In this document: positions 30,601-38,947 of the stretch, one piece after another | Layout of the letters: each line of letters begins with the position of its first letter | Numbering within the stretch: the first letter of the stretch is position 1 | Assembly (NCBI RefSeq): GCF_029643245.1 | Contig: NZ_CP116398.1 | Location: 2,480,001-2,544,000 of the forward strand | DNA: 64,000 nucleotides | Reading direction: 5' to 3' | Source: Methylomonas sp. EFPC3 | GTDB taxonomy: Bacteria; Pseudomonadota; Gammaproteobacteria; Methylococcales; Methylomonadaceae | Notes under the pieces: generated by a model | The model's database searches: none | Told to the model about the DNA's origin: nothing | What the model saw: the letters and a program-made list of their open reading frames with translations, nothing else | Made by a program: the position numbers and the translations under genes

Positions 30601-31143
30601 CGGATTCAGAGCTTCGGCCAGCATCAAGGCGAAGGTCAGCTTCGGCACCTGTTTTTTGTCGCCGGGCACCGGCAAACCGCCTTCGGCGATATGAAACGAG
30701 CCTTGGGTGGTACGGCGGTCGCTGGCCGGATTATGCAACACCCCCTGTTTGACGCGGAAACTGGACACGATTTCGGAACGAAATTCATCTTCGCCCATCG
30801 GCAGCGACAATTCGCGCGCTACGCCGTGGCGATCCAGCTCGAAGGTCATGGTCGGCAACGAAGATATCTTGTCCAGACCCACATCGCCTAAATAACGCTC
30901 GAGAAAATCCTGAATCCGACGGTCGGCCGGGTACAACGAGGAACTGGCCAATTGCCGGCTTTTTTCCAGGTAGCTGTTCAATAAATCCTGAGCGGTATCC
31001 ATGAATTGGGCCGACGCGTGATCAATACATGTCGGCTGGCCGCAGGATGCCAGTTTTAAATTGATGTAAAGATGCAATTGGCGTTTCACCGCCTGCTCGT
31101 CTTGACCGGCGGGTCCCAGACCCAGCGCTCTGAGTTTATCCAT
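27667..31143 (-). CDS. Very large protein, candidate PPi-type phosphoenolpyruvate carboxykinase
   Basis: A 1158-aa soluble protein without signal peptide or membrane segment. No standard domain is obvious. Its length fits the roughly 1150-aa pyrophosphate-dependent PEP carboxykinases known from Propionibacterium and Entamoeba, enzymes that interconvert oxaloacetate and PEP with PPi. A glycine-rich loop SGGGKSEISKS at about 491–501 resembles the kinase-1 loop of ATP- and GTP-dependent carboxykinases. The assignment rests on length and this loop from memory and is tentative. PPi-linked glycolysis is common in methanotrophs, which fits. ATG 31143 follows GGGGGAGG closely; an upstream frame exists to 31200. 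Confidence 0.6.
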   Translation of the reverse strand: MDKLRALGLGPAGQDEQAVKRQLHLYINLKLASCGQPTCIDHASAQFMDTAQDLLNSYLEKSRQLASSSLYPADRRIQDFLERYLGDVGLDKISSLPTMTFELDRHGVARELSLPMGEDEFRSEIVSSFRVKQGVLHNPASDRRTTQGSFHIAEGGLPVPGDKKQVPKLTFALMLAEALNPPPDLLTLPFTANQPQPARMFASLLLRPVVCPEIPGVAAEKSMEIRFFAPGNLVSNLDFVESIFGNGGNPALPECDAALDVEHWSGHSGCVILAPHLVKLTKKQLGLPHWDDASERQRAEGMCWQNPAELYNDGQAFKLTARDRSGVIVTLVADNYYGYCKKEVKTQISYAANLFGLAEEEHAGGALAFRRFNHGDEFGIGSLTREPGYDFDDMVYRYGAIMDMQPEGYAIDKQYPDIIYVPQDLRMSLNNQKITWIRNGQSHSIRLQPGKIYVQPNGYKIEMCKHPGAPSWRLIGTVAEGTFCHKPCTVSGGGKSEISKSIEDAVIYGPLFVDDLQHDLDRVQAIFDKDYTGRFLPGYEHEDRDPARKILSPERSLGSVIKLLTPSSYHTPEFNNWLKSIPPSILALVFLIKRFYREEWGEHWRDHLSVDVIDGAPGHELKLNQRKIVATYLRVGFDAEGGWRTFKVRQDYIACEKVQMEDDISASVVVPTASVLPWLPDAGYQMSLKLVTNCEYRLFQRPDDAIIPGYDKQTEANMSGPGNFMANFEPLDPAKLAAVVEDVMTFSKFTPPMQNLLSDAYQDGKGFVVSSAHPRLVDGKPSKNPRYLETRVDVVKPLRKYVAEVGARLHRKIPLNQPLCHPVDAVLTGRRNNPPEPGIRPLAVYNPIHYQELPELFMDFISSLTGKSPSTTGAGSEGALTKGPFNALRGITDLNNTLVSYILTGYPGFSSSAGHIGPDTRVDHDISLLIPEIWARLSRQEREADYLLQHGYLEPLTDFEHKGQLVMASRLGYRITSHFVHSLMGKIFDNPYAVFTDEILQPERQDLEVFVDGVNNIVETQQRVAQQYLDDGSIEDACPPLYALLHIMALGHYEGKDAHHPEIRAMFSREYLLAADWYHERLELKQQREMALWRRHVGYLEGFLRDNSHQAVVGELKLTERLQQSQRKLQQVSGPEYLKSLVGTLGADPLGPYRCLNA

Positions 31144-31486
31144 AGCCTCCCCCTTGGAATTTTTTAATTGATGGTAGCGGCATGATATAGCAAACCCCAA
31201 GCCGAGGTCAGCAAGCTATCGGCGGCCGTCATACACCTCCCGGCAAAATTCCGTATCGGCGGCCTAACCTTGGCCGATTTGGTTCGTAGTCGAATATTTT
31301 GAAGCGCATAAAACTGCGTGATATGCCGACACGATTGAGTTATTTAACTTAGATTAATTATTCCGCCTACGTTCTTCTGCCGGCTGGTCCGCCCGCGGCC
31401 TTGAAATCCGGTACTTATATCAGCATTGCTCAACTGGCAAATTTATTGCTTCAATCTAACTCCATCTGTTCTCACCGGAGCCCGTC
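31144..31486. other. Divergent intergenic region before the FecI-like gene
   Basis: 343 bases separating the giant minus-strand gene from the ECF sigma gene. AT-rich DNA near 31340–31362 probably contains the sigma-gene promoter. A weak Fur-like pattern there is not convincing. I see no hairpin or small ORF worth naming. Confidence 0.4.
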
Positions 31487-32002
31487 TTGTCCGCTGCCGC
31501 CATTCCCGCCGATCAGGTTGCCGCACTATTCCGCGACCATAAGGAAGCGATCGTGCATTTTCTGTTACAGCGCGTCAAATGCCCCGACACGGCACAGGAC
31601 TTGAGCCAGGAAACCTATTTACGCCTGTTGCGGAAAGACGGGCTGGTCCATACCGACAACCTGAGCGGTTACCTGTTCCGCACCGCCGAGCGGCTGGCAA
31701 TCGATTTCGTCCGCCACAACCAGCGCCACAGCGCCCGCCAAGAGCCGTTAGCGGAAGACGCCCTTTGCCCGCTGCCACAACCGGAGGACGCCGCAATCGT
31801 CACTCAGCGTTACCGCCGGGTACTGGAAGCGATCGCCGCTTTGCCGGCGCAATGCCGCCACATATTGTTGCTACGCAAGGTCGACGAACTCGGTTACCGC
31901 GAAATTGCCGATCGGCTGGGCGTATCCGAAAAAACCGTACAGCGCCAGTTGGTCAAAGCGATGCTGCATTGCCACCAATATTGCCTGGACATGTTGCCTT
32001 AG
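31487..32002 (+). CDS. ECF-type RNA polymerase sigma factor (FecI-like)
   Basis: A 171-aa alternative sigma factor with sigma region 2 (about 8–78, including DLSQETYLRLLR and AIDFVRHNQR) and region 4 (about 105–160, with LPAQCRHILLLRKVDELGYREIADRLGVS-type helix-turn-helix). The start is TTG at 31487, supported by CGGAG seven bases upstream. With the FecR and TonB receptor genes that follow it forms a cell-surface signalling trio in which substrate-loaded receptor signals through FecR to release the sigma factor and activate receptor transcription. Confidence 0.9.
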   Translation: MSAAAIPADQVAALFRDHKEAIVHFLLQRVKCPDTAQDLSQETYLRLLRKDGLVHTDNLSGYLFRTAERLAIDFVRHNQRHSARQEPLAEDALCPLPQPEDAAIVTQRYRRVLEAIAALPAQCRHILLLRKVDELGYREIADRLGVSEKTVQRQLVKAMLHCHQYCLDMLP

Positions 32003-32093
32003 CATCCCACGACCGATACGTCTCAACTCTTGTTTAGCAAAACCGGCTAAACTGACTAAGAGTTAACTCCGTTGACTAACCTGGTACCACCCG

Positions 32094-33047
32094 ATGTCAT
32101 CAACCTCGCCCTCGCAACGCACTCTGAGGCAGGCCACGACTTGGTTCGTAGCGCTGCAATCAGAGCATGTCGCCGCCGCAGAACGCCAGCAATTCGAGCA
32201 ATGGCTGGAGGCAAGTGCGGAGCATCGCCGCGCCTTTTGCGAAGTCGAACAAGTTTGGGGCAATCTGGACACGCTGAAGTCGAGAGACTTGGCGGAATTG
32301 AACCAGGCCAGATCGGTTCGCCCGCAACGATGGCGCCATAGCCGGCAACTGTTGTCCGGGATATTACTGGCGACGGTATTCGGCGGAGCATGGCAGGAAT
32401 TCTCCACACCAACCACTACTTACCAAACCGGAATCGGCGAACGCCGCACATTGGCGCTGGCGGACGGCTCGCGCTTGGAAATGAACACCGCTACTCGCCT
32501 GCGAACCCGCATATCCTGGTTACGTCGAGATATCGAACTGGAGCAAGGCGAAGCGGTATTCGAGGTCGCCCACGCGCGCTGGCGTCCGTTTCGGGTCCAT
32601 GCCGGAAAACTGCACATTAGCGATATCGGCACACTGTTCAATGTCCGCCATCAGGATACCGACGGCACCTCCGTTGCGGTGTTGGAAGGGGAAGTGGAAA
32701 TGCGGGTCGGCAGCCGTTGGCTGGGAGAAGCATTGCGCGCCGGATTCAGCCGCCGCCTGGATGCGGACGGGCGCTGGCAAAGCCAGGAAAAAGTCGACGC
32801 CGAACCGGTTTTGGCCTGGACCCGCGGCCAGTTATTATTCGACCACACGCCGCTAGCCGACGTGATCAAAGAACTTGAGCGCTACCATAGCCTTCACTTC
32901 GTGCTCGCCGACGCGTCGCTCGGCCGCCAAACCCTAAGCGGACGTTTCGACGCCACCGATCTCCAGCCGTTTCTACAGGCCGTGCAAAGCATATTGCCGC
33001 TACGGGTACAACGCAGTAAAGACACTATCGTACTACACAAACGCTAA
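32094..33047 (+). CDS. FecR-family anti-sigma / signal-transducing protein
   Basis: A 317-aa inner-membrane protein. An N-terminal cytoplasmic domain with conserved WxxxxxF-type helices (about 1–70, TTWFVALQSEHV) binds the sigma factor, one membrane helix lies at about 85–105, and the periplasmic FecR domain (about 110–210, GIGERRTLALADGSRLEMN) is followed by a C-terminal secretin-like module (FDHTPLADVIKELERYH) that contacts the receptor's signalling domain. It is placed between the ECF sigma gene and the receptor gene, the usual order. Confidence 0.92.
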   Translation: MSSTSPSQRTLRQATTWFVALQSEHVAAAERQQFEQWLEASAEHRRAFCEVEQVWGNLDTLKSRDLAELNQARSVRPQRWRHSRQLLSGILLATVFGGAWQEFSTPTTTYQTGIGERRTLALADGSRLEMNTATRLRTRISWLRRDIELEQGEAVFEVAHARWRPFRVHAGKLHISDIGTLFNVRHQDTDGTSVAVLEGEVEMRVGSRWLGEALRAGFSRRLDADGRWQSQEKVDAEPVLAWTRGQLLFDHTPLADVIKELERYHSLHFVLADASLGRQTLSGRFDATDLQPFLQAVQSILPLRVQRSKDTIVLHKR

Positions 33048-33179
33048 GCGCAGCCGCTACGCCGAATTCCCCCGAACCAATTTTTTTCGGCAAAACTGTC
33101 CAGTTTCCTTGTTCTGCTTCGTTATGAACGGTATGCCCAGGCACAGGTCTGGCCAACCTTCATAAATCAGGAGATGAAA

Positions 33180-35540
33180 ATGACTCTATCAAGCAGTCCA
33201 ACTGACCGGCAGCGCAGCGGACGCCGCATCGTTTTGCCGATGCTGGCCCTGTCTCTGGCAATCGCCAGCAATACCTGGGCCGGCGAAGCCGTATCGAGCA
33301 AACTCGATCTGCCGGCCCAAAGCCTCGCCGCCAGCCTGGACAGTTTGGCAAAGACCAGCGGCGCCAAATTGATCTACGCCGACTCGATCGTCAACGGCAT
33401 TCAAGCGGATGCGCTGCGCGGCGAATTCACCGTACAGCAAGCGCTGGACCGGTTGCTGCATAAACACGGGCTGCAGTCGGAGATTGTCGGCGGCGTGATT
33501 ACCATCAAGAAGGCCCCGCCGGTGCCGAAACCGCAAGCCATCCGCGACGATTCGATCATCTCGCTCGGCGAAGTTACGGTCAACGAACAGCCGGACAACG
33601 GCAAATTGACTAGCAAGGACATCGCGACATCAGTCGACATCCTCTATGCCGACAAGATCGCCGACCAGAACGTATTGACCGCATTCGACTTAATGCATCG
33701 GATGCCGGGCATCCAAATCACCCAATTCGGCCAAGGCACCACCACCGGCAAATTTTCGTTCCGCGGCTTCAACGGCGAAGGCAGGATCAACGCGGTGAAA
33801 TTACTGATCGACGGCATTCCCAGCAACTCGAACGACGGCAACATGCCTTATTTGGATGCCTTGTTTCCGCTGGATATCGAATCGATTGAGGTGGTGCGGG
33901 GCACCAACGATCCGCGTTACGGCCTGCATAACGTTGCCGGTAACGTCAACATGACCACCACCACCGGCGGCAATTACGTCAAAGGCCGGATGAGTTACGG
34001 CAGTTTCGACACCCACGAAATCCAATCCGGTTTAGGTTACGAAAAGGACGGCTTTTCTCAGAACTACCAGATTTCGTATCGCGCCAGCGACAGCTATCGC
34101 GATCGTAGCGATTCGGACAAGAACAGCTTTTCCGGCAAGTGGTTTTACGCACCAACCGATAAATATAAAGCCGGTTTAATCGCCCGTTGGAGCGAGGCCG
34201 GCGCGCAAGAGCCGGGCTATCTGACTTATCAACAGCAATTAGCCAGTACCACACAGTCCACACCGCACAACCCGCTGGATTACAGCAAGCGCACGATAGG
34301 CCAGGTTAGCGCCCATCTCGACGTCAACTTGAGCGAAACTTTGTTCTGGTCGAACAAGGCGTACGGCAATATTTTCGATGATCAGCGCCTGGTGCGTTTT
34401 CACCCGGCGTTTTCCCAGGTAAAACGGGATCGCGACGAAGTGCAGTACGGTGCGATAACCTCGCTGACTTATCACCCGCAAATCAGCTGGCTGGACGATT
34501 TCTCGATTGAAACCGGCTTTGATTTCCAACAACAGGAAAACCGATACAAACAGTACCGAACCACCAACGGCATACCCAACCCGAGCAGTGCGACCAACAT
34601 CCGCAACGACGAGCATTGGACGTTTCTGAATTACGGTGGTTACATTCAGGCGGTAATCAAGCCCACCCGATGGCTGAAACTGACGCCCGGCTATCGCGCC
34701 GACGTCATTGACGGCAACTTTTTCAGCTACCGTCCCGGCGCTACCTTTGGCGCCTATCCGATCAACGATTATGGCACCATCTCACAACCCAAAATAGGCG
34801 CGGTAATCACGCCAATCGAGGGTTACAGTCTGTATGGCAACTGGGGCCGAACCTTCCAAGTCGGACTTGGGCAAGCCACCTTTATCGGGCGCAACCAATC
34901 AAATACCGGTCCTTCTCTGAACGACGGCTGGGAAGTCGGCTTTAAACTGCAACCGGTCGACTGGGCGGAAGGCCGGGTAGCCTACTGGATGCAGGATGCC
35001 AGCAACGAGATCAGCCGTAATCTGGCCAGTGCTGATTCGACCTTGATTGGTCCCACCAAACGCCAGGGCGTCGACATCGAAATCAAGGTTTATCCGACCG
35101 ATCGTTTTGGCATCTGGGCGGCCTATTCCTTGCAGGAAGCCAAGGTAACCAACCCACCGGCGGTTGTCACCAATACCATGGAATACACGGTCGGCAATCA
35201 GGTCGTGAATACGCCGAATTATCTGTTTTCGGCCGGCATCGATTACCAAGTCACCGAACAACTGCGTTCATCGCTATGGACCAGCGGCCAAGGCAACTAC
35301 TTTGTGGATCAAGCCAACGACGCCGGTAAACATGGCGAATACGCCTTATTGAATCTGGACTTAGGCTATCAGGTAACCAAGGAAGTCGAATTGCAATTCC
35401 AGGCCAAAAATCTGACTGACGCCCAGCGCGAATACCTGTGGTATGACGAAAGTTATGGCGCTGGCCAACGTTATGCCTTTTACTCACCGGGTGACGGTCG
35501 CGCTTTCTACGGCGCAGTCAATGTCAAGTTCGACTACTAA
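33180..35540 (+). CDS. TonB-dependent siderophore-type receptor with signalling (STN) domain
   Basis: A 786-aa outer-membrane transporter. Signal peptide ends about NTWA, residues about 40–110 form the secretin/TonB N-terminal signalling domain (SLAASLDSLAKTSGAKLIYADS), then a TonB-box-like ISLGEVTVNE, a plug with RMPGIQITQFG and NDPRYGLHNVAGNVNM, and a 22-strand-type barrel ending VKFDY. The STN domain and the upstream FecI/FecR pair show it is a transducer-type receptor. Cargo is unknown; a ferric siderophore is likeliest, and a metallophore such as methanobactin is possible. The second ATG (33180) is chosen because GGAG sits six bases upstream; ATG 33174 abuts it. Confidence 0.92.
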   Translation: MTLSSSPTDRQRSGRRIVLPMLALSLAIASNTWAGEAVSSKLDLPAQSLAASLDSLAKTSGAKLIYADSIVNGIQADALRGEFTVQQALDRLLHKHGLQSEIVGGVITIKKAPPVPKPQAIRDDSIISLGEVTVNEQPDNGKLTSKDIATSVDILYADKIADQNVLTAFDLMHRMPGIQITQFGQGTTTGKFSFRGFNGEGRINAVKLLIDGIPSNSNDGNMPYLDALFPLDIESIEVVRGTNDPRYGLHNVAGNVNMTTTTGGNYVKGRMSYGSFDTHEIQSGLGYEKDGFSQNYQISYRASDSYRDRSDSDKNSFSGKWFYAPTDKYKAGLIARWSEAGAQEPGYLTYQQQLASTTQSTPHNPLDYSKRTIGQVSAHLDVNLSETLFWSNKAYGNIFDDQRLVRFHPAFSQVKRDRDEVQYGAITSLTYHPQISWLDDFSIETGFDFQQQENRYKQYRTTNGIPNPSSATNIRNDEHWTFLNYGGYIQAVIKPTRWLKLTPGYRADVIDGNFFSYRPGATFGAYPINDYGTISQPKIGAVITPIEGYSLYGNWGRTFQVGLGQATFIGRNQSNTGPSLNDGWEVGFKLQPVDWAEGRVAYWMQDASNEISRNLASADSTLIGPTKRQGVDIEIKVYPTDRFGIWAAYSLQEAKVTNPPAVVTNTMEYTVGNQVVNTPNYLFSAGIDYQVTEQLRSSLWTSGQGNYFVDQANDAGKHGEYALLNLDLGYQVTKEVELQFQAKNLTDAQREYLWYDESYGAGQRYAFYSPGDGRAFYGAVNVKFDY

Positions 35541-35543
35541 AAC

Positions 35544-36710
35544 ATGGCTGCGCCAGCTTTAACAGCCAACAGGAAACAGACCGCCCGCCAGCTTTGGTTG
35601 GCGGTCCATCTTTATTTGGGTCTGAGCTTGGGCTTGGTTATTGCAGTCGCCGGTCTGACCGGCAGCCTGTTGGTGTTCTATCTCGATCTCGACGAATGGC
35701 TGAATCCGCAATTGGTAATCGCCCAGCCCAATGCACAGCGGCAAAGCTACGAAGCCCTGTACCAGGCTTTGCGCCAGGCGGAACCAGGCCGGCAACGCGG
35801 CTGGCGGCTGGAAATTCCTGCAGACCCTCACCGCGCCGTCACCGCCCGCTATTACAAACCGGAAGAAACCGCCCACCACGGTTTCGCCCCGTTGATGGTT
35901 TCGCTGGACCCTTATACCGGCCAGGTGCTGGCGAACCGCTTTTGGGGCGAGTTTGCGATGACCTGGCTGTACGACCTGCATTACAAACTGTTACTGGACG
36001 AGCCCGGTAAAATTTTGATGGCGATTGTCGGCGGCTTTTTGTTGATTTCGCTGATCTCCGGCCTCTACCTGTGGTGGCCGCCGTTAAGCAAACTAAAAAC
36101 CGCGCTGACAGTTAAGGCCAACGCCAGCAAGGAAAGGCTGAATTACGATCTGCATAAATTGGCGGGTTTTTACACTTTCATCGTGATGCTGGTTTTGGCG
36201 CTGAGCGGCGTTGCCCTGGAAATTCCACAATACGTCAATCCGCTGTTCGGCTATTTTTCGCCGCTGCAGCCCACGCCAAAGCCGCAATCTTTCCCGGCCC
36301 GCGCCGGGCAGCAGCGGATAAGCCTCGATCAAGCCGTCGCCGCCGGCCAGTCGGTTTTTCCCGACGCCCGCTTGTGCTGGATCGAAACCCCGCACGATGC
36401 TGGCGGCAGTTTCCGCATCAATCTGCGCCAAGACGGCGAGCCCAGCCAACGCTTCCCGAAAACCAATGTCTGGGTGGATCAATACAGCGGCCGAGTATTG
36501 GCGGTCAGCAATCCCGTCGAGCTGGGCGGTTCCGACACGCTGATCAATTGGCTGCATCCCTTGCATACCGGCGAAGCCTTCGGCTTGACCGGGCAATTGC
36601 TGGTGTTGATTTCGGGATCGGCCTGCCCGCTGCTGTTCGTCACCGGCCTGATTCGCTGGCTGCAAAAACGCCAAGCCCGTCACAAATTCAAGCTGCGCAG
36701 CAGCGTCTGA
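35544..36710 (+). CDS. PepSY-associated membrane protein, putative ferric-siderophore reductase
   Basis: A 388-aa inner-membrane protein with four membrane helices (about 17–46, 155–177, 205–228, 348–372) and two periplasmic PepSY-type regions. Conserved histidines occur beside the helices (VHLYLGL, LHYKLLLDE, LHKLAGFYTF, LHPLHTGEAFG). Such proteins adjoin siderophore receptor genes and are thought to reduce ferric iron, with haem bound by the histidines. It starts four bases after the receptor gene, so it is in the same operon. Confidence 0.88.
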   Translation: MAAPALTANRKQTARQLWLAVHLYLGLSLGLVIAVAGLTGSLLVFYLDLDEWLNPQLVIAQPNAQRQSYEALYQALRQAEPGRQRGWRLEIPADPHRAVTARYYKPEETAHHGFAPLMVSLDPYTGQVLANRFWGEFAMTWLYDLHYKLLLDEPGKILMAIVGGFLLISLISGLYLWWPPLSKLKTALTVKANASKERLNYDLHKLAGFYTFIVMLVLALSGVALEIPQYVNPLFGYFSPLQPTPKPQSFPARAGQQRISLDQAVAAGQSVFPDARLCWIETPHDAGGSFRINLRQDGEPSQRFPKTNVWVDQYSGRVLAVSNPVELGGSDTLINWLHPLHTGEAFGLTGQLLVLISGSACPLLFVTGLIRWLQKRQARHKFKLRSSV

Positions 36711-36952
36711 CCCGAGCGCCGCCGGTTTTCGCTATTTTGCCGATCGGTGCCGGCGGCGGGCGATTTCGGCACCAAGATTGGCACTACGATACGGTAGAGC
36801 CGGGTTTTCCGGGCCGATTCCGGTAAAAATCCACCACTCGGCCAGTCGAATCCATCCAACCCGCCACGAAATCCGCCTTTGTCGAAATTGAAATTTCTGA
36901 TTAAATAATATCGTCAAACGCTTACACAACCTTCCTGGAGCAAAGTAATAAC

Positions 36953-38281
36953 TTGAGCCGCCTGCCTAAGCCCCGTTTCGCCCTAATATCCCTGGCTTGC
37001 CTGATGCTGCAGAGCCCGTTTGCGGCCGCCCGCTATGCGGCCATTGTCATCGACGCCGACAGCGGCCGGGTGATACACGAGAATGAATCCACCCAGCGCT
37101 GGTATCCGGCCTCGCTGACCAAAGTCATGACCATGTACATGACGTTTGCCGCGCTCGAATCAGGCAACCTGAAACTAACCGATACGGTTTACGCATCGAA
37201 ACACGCCGCATCTATGCCCAGTTCCAAGCTGGGCTTGCGCGCCGGGCAAAGCCTGACCGTCGAACAAGCGATCATGGCCGTCACCACCCGCTCGGCCAAC
37301 GATGCGGCGGTGGTGTTGGCGGAAAGACTGGGCGGAACCGAATCCAATTTCGCGGCGATGATGACGCAAACCGCGCACCGCCTGGGCATGAGCAGCAGTT
37401 CGTTCGAAAACGCCAGCGGCTTACCGGACGACGGCCAAATCAGCAGCGCCCGCGACCTGGCATTGTTATCGGCGGCGGTGCTGCGCGATTTTCCGCAGTA
37501 TTACCATTACTTCTCGGCCACCGAATTCCGCTACAAAGGCCGGGTAATGCCGAATACCAACAAAATCCTGAAAACCTACCCCGACGCCGACGGCTTCAAA
37601 ACCGGTTTTACCTGCGGCTCCGGTTATAACCTGATCGCTTCGGCCAAACGCAACGGCCACCGGATCATCGGCGTACTGCTCGGCGCCCACAGCAGCGGCG
37701 AACGTTTCGAGCAAATGGGCAACCTGTTGGATATGGGCTTTGCCAAGAGCGGCAACAGCCAGTTGGGCGAACACATCTCGCAATTGCACGATGCCGCGCA
37801 ATTGCCGCCACCGTTTCAATTGGCATCTAACCGTTGCGCCGGCAGTGCCGCGCAAATGGGCGCAGACTCCGGTGCCATCAGCCGTTACGAACCGATTAGG
37901 ATCAACGAAACGCCGGAAAGCCGCGAGCGCCGGCTGCTGGCGGCAAACAAGCCGCAGCCCCGCTATAGCGCCGCATCGTGGAACGTCAGCCTGGGCAGCT
38001 TTCCGCGCAAAATCGATGCCGACGTCAACCTGCAACGGGTCCGCAACGCATTAGGCCCGTTGGCAAAAAGCGGTCAACCGCGTATCGTCAAGAGCAAAAA
38101 CAAAAGAGGCACCGTCTGGCTCAGCCAATGGACCGGCCTGCAACAGGACGACAGCCGCGATTTCTGCCGCCGCCTGCACGGCAAAAATCTGGATTGCAGC
38201 TCCTTCCCGCAACCGAAACAAACCGTGGCTGCGACCGGCAACCACGGCAAAATCGGCCACCGCAACCGCTCCAAGTCTTAA
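36953..38281 (+). CDS. D-alanyl-D-alanine carboxypeptidase (penicillin-binding protein, S11 family)
   Basis: A 442-aa periplasmic enzyme that removes the terminal D-Ala from peptidoglycan stem peptides. Signal peptide ends about FAAA. The three active-site motifs are present: SLTK (54–57), SAN (114–116) and KTG (216–218). The C-terminal 100 residues resemble a SPOR-type peptidoglycan-binding repeat (about 345–415, WNVSLGSFPRKIDADVNLQRV) rather than the usual PBP5 C-terminal sandwich and amphipathic anchor. The start is TTG with GGAG about 12 bases upstream. A strong terminator follows the stop. Confidence 0.9.
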   Translation: MSRLPKPRFALISLACLMLQSPFAAARYAAIVIDADSGRVIHENESTQRWYPASLTKVMTMYMTFAALESGNLKLTDTVYASKHAASMPSSKLGLRAGQSLTVEQAIMAVTTRSANDAAVVLAERLGGTESNFAAMMTQTAHRLGMSSSSFENASGLPDDGQISSARDLALLSAAVLRDFPQYYHYFSATEFRYKGRVMPNTNKILKTYPDADGFKTGFTCGSGYNLIASAKRNGHRIIGVLLGAHSSGERFEQMGNLLDMGFAKSGNSQLGEHISQLHDAAQLPPPFQLASNRCAGSAAQMGADSGAISRYEPIRINETPESRERRLLAANKPQPRYSAASWNVSLGSFPRKIDADVNLQRVRNALGPLAKSGQPRIVKSKNKRGTVWLSQWTGLQQDDSRDFCRRLHGKNLDCSSFPQPKQTVAATGNHGKIGHRNRSKS

Positions 38282-38284
38282 CCG

Positions 38285-38312
38285 GCCGCCGCTTAGTAGT
38301 GCGGCGGCTTTT
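38285..38312 (+). terminator. Rho-independent terminator of the carboxypeptidase gene
   Basis: Perfect eight-base stem GCCGCCGC/GCGGCGGC with an eight-base loop followed by TTTT. The hairpin overlaps the 3' end of slyX on the other strand, whose stop codon lies in the loop. Confidence 0.85.
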
Positions 38313-38505
38313 CGTCGAGCGGCAGCAACGGCCGCTCGGCCATGCTCAGCGCCAAACTCTTGATCTTGTCGTGCAGCAACTTGCAGGTCTCCTCCAATTT
38401 GCCGATCTGTTTTTGCTGATCGGCCACCACTTGGTTCAAAGCCTGAATCAGGTCTTCCTGATACGCTTGCTTAATCTCCAATTCGATAATGCGTTCTTCG
38501 TTCAT
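38293..38505 (-). CDS. slyX: SlyX family protein
   Basis: A 70-aa coiled-coil protein of the SlyX family, conserved in gammaproteobacteria and of unknown function. It begins MNEERIIELEIKQAYQEDLI and ends with the family's characteristic PPHY. The stop codon lies in the loop of the opposite-strand terminator hairpin. Confidence 0.9.
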   Translation of the reverse strand: MNEERIIELEIKQAYQEDLIQALNQVVADQQKQIGKLEETCKLLHDKIKSLALSMAERPLLPLDEKPPHY

Positions 38506-38634
38506 AACGGCCTAAAGCTGCAAGTAATGGCACATTCTAATCGAATTTGATCGCGGTTTTACGCCTGCGCACTCGCACCGCCCCACCAAACTCGCTATCA
38601 TTGCCCACCACATCAACACAGCGAGGATGCAACC

Positions 38635-38937
38635 ATGACAACCATTGCAGATCCGGTCATCGGCCGTTGGTATAAAGATTTGGAAAGCAATCTTACTTTC
38701 AAGGTAGTGGCGATCGAAGGAGCCGACGAATCGATCGAAGTGCAATACGCCAACGGCGATTTAGGCGAGTACGATAACGAGTCTTGGTACGGCTCGACCA
38801 TCGATTACATCGAAGATCCGGACGACTGGAGCGCACCGTTCGACGATCTGGAAGCCGACGATCTCGGCTATACCGATCCCGACCGCCACAGCCGGGCCGA
38901 TTCGGAAGATTTGGATATCAGCGACTTTTTGGATTAA
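38635..38937 (+). CDS. Small conserved acidic protein (DUF6763-like)
   Basis: A 100-aa, strongly acidic cytoplasmic protein. It has the conserved opening of its family (IADPVIGRWYKDLE), a central YANGDLGEYDNESW, and the WSAPFDDLE segment, resembling a small beta-barrel domain with a disordered acidic tail (DLDISDFLD). No function is known. GCGAGG precedes the ATG by eight bases. It is divergent from slyX and followed after ten bases by the P-loop gene. Confidence 0.8.
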   Translation: MTTIADPVIGRWYKDLESNLTFKVVAIEGADESIEVQYANGDLGEYDNESWYGSTIDYIEDPDDWSAPFDDLEADDLGYTDPDRHSRADSEDLDISDFLD

Positions 38938-38947
38938 ACACGACCTT

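Noticed and set aside
31349-31363. Fur-box-like AT-rich pattern before the FecI-like gene
   Set aside because: Only about 9–10 of 14 positions match the consensus; not distinguishable from AT-rich background.
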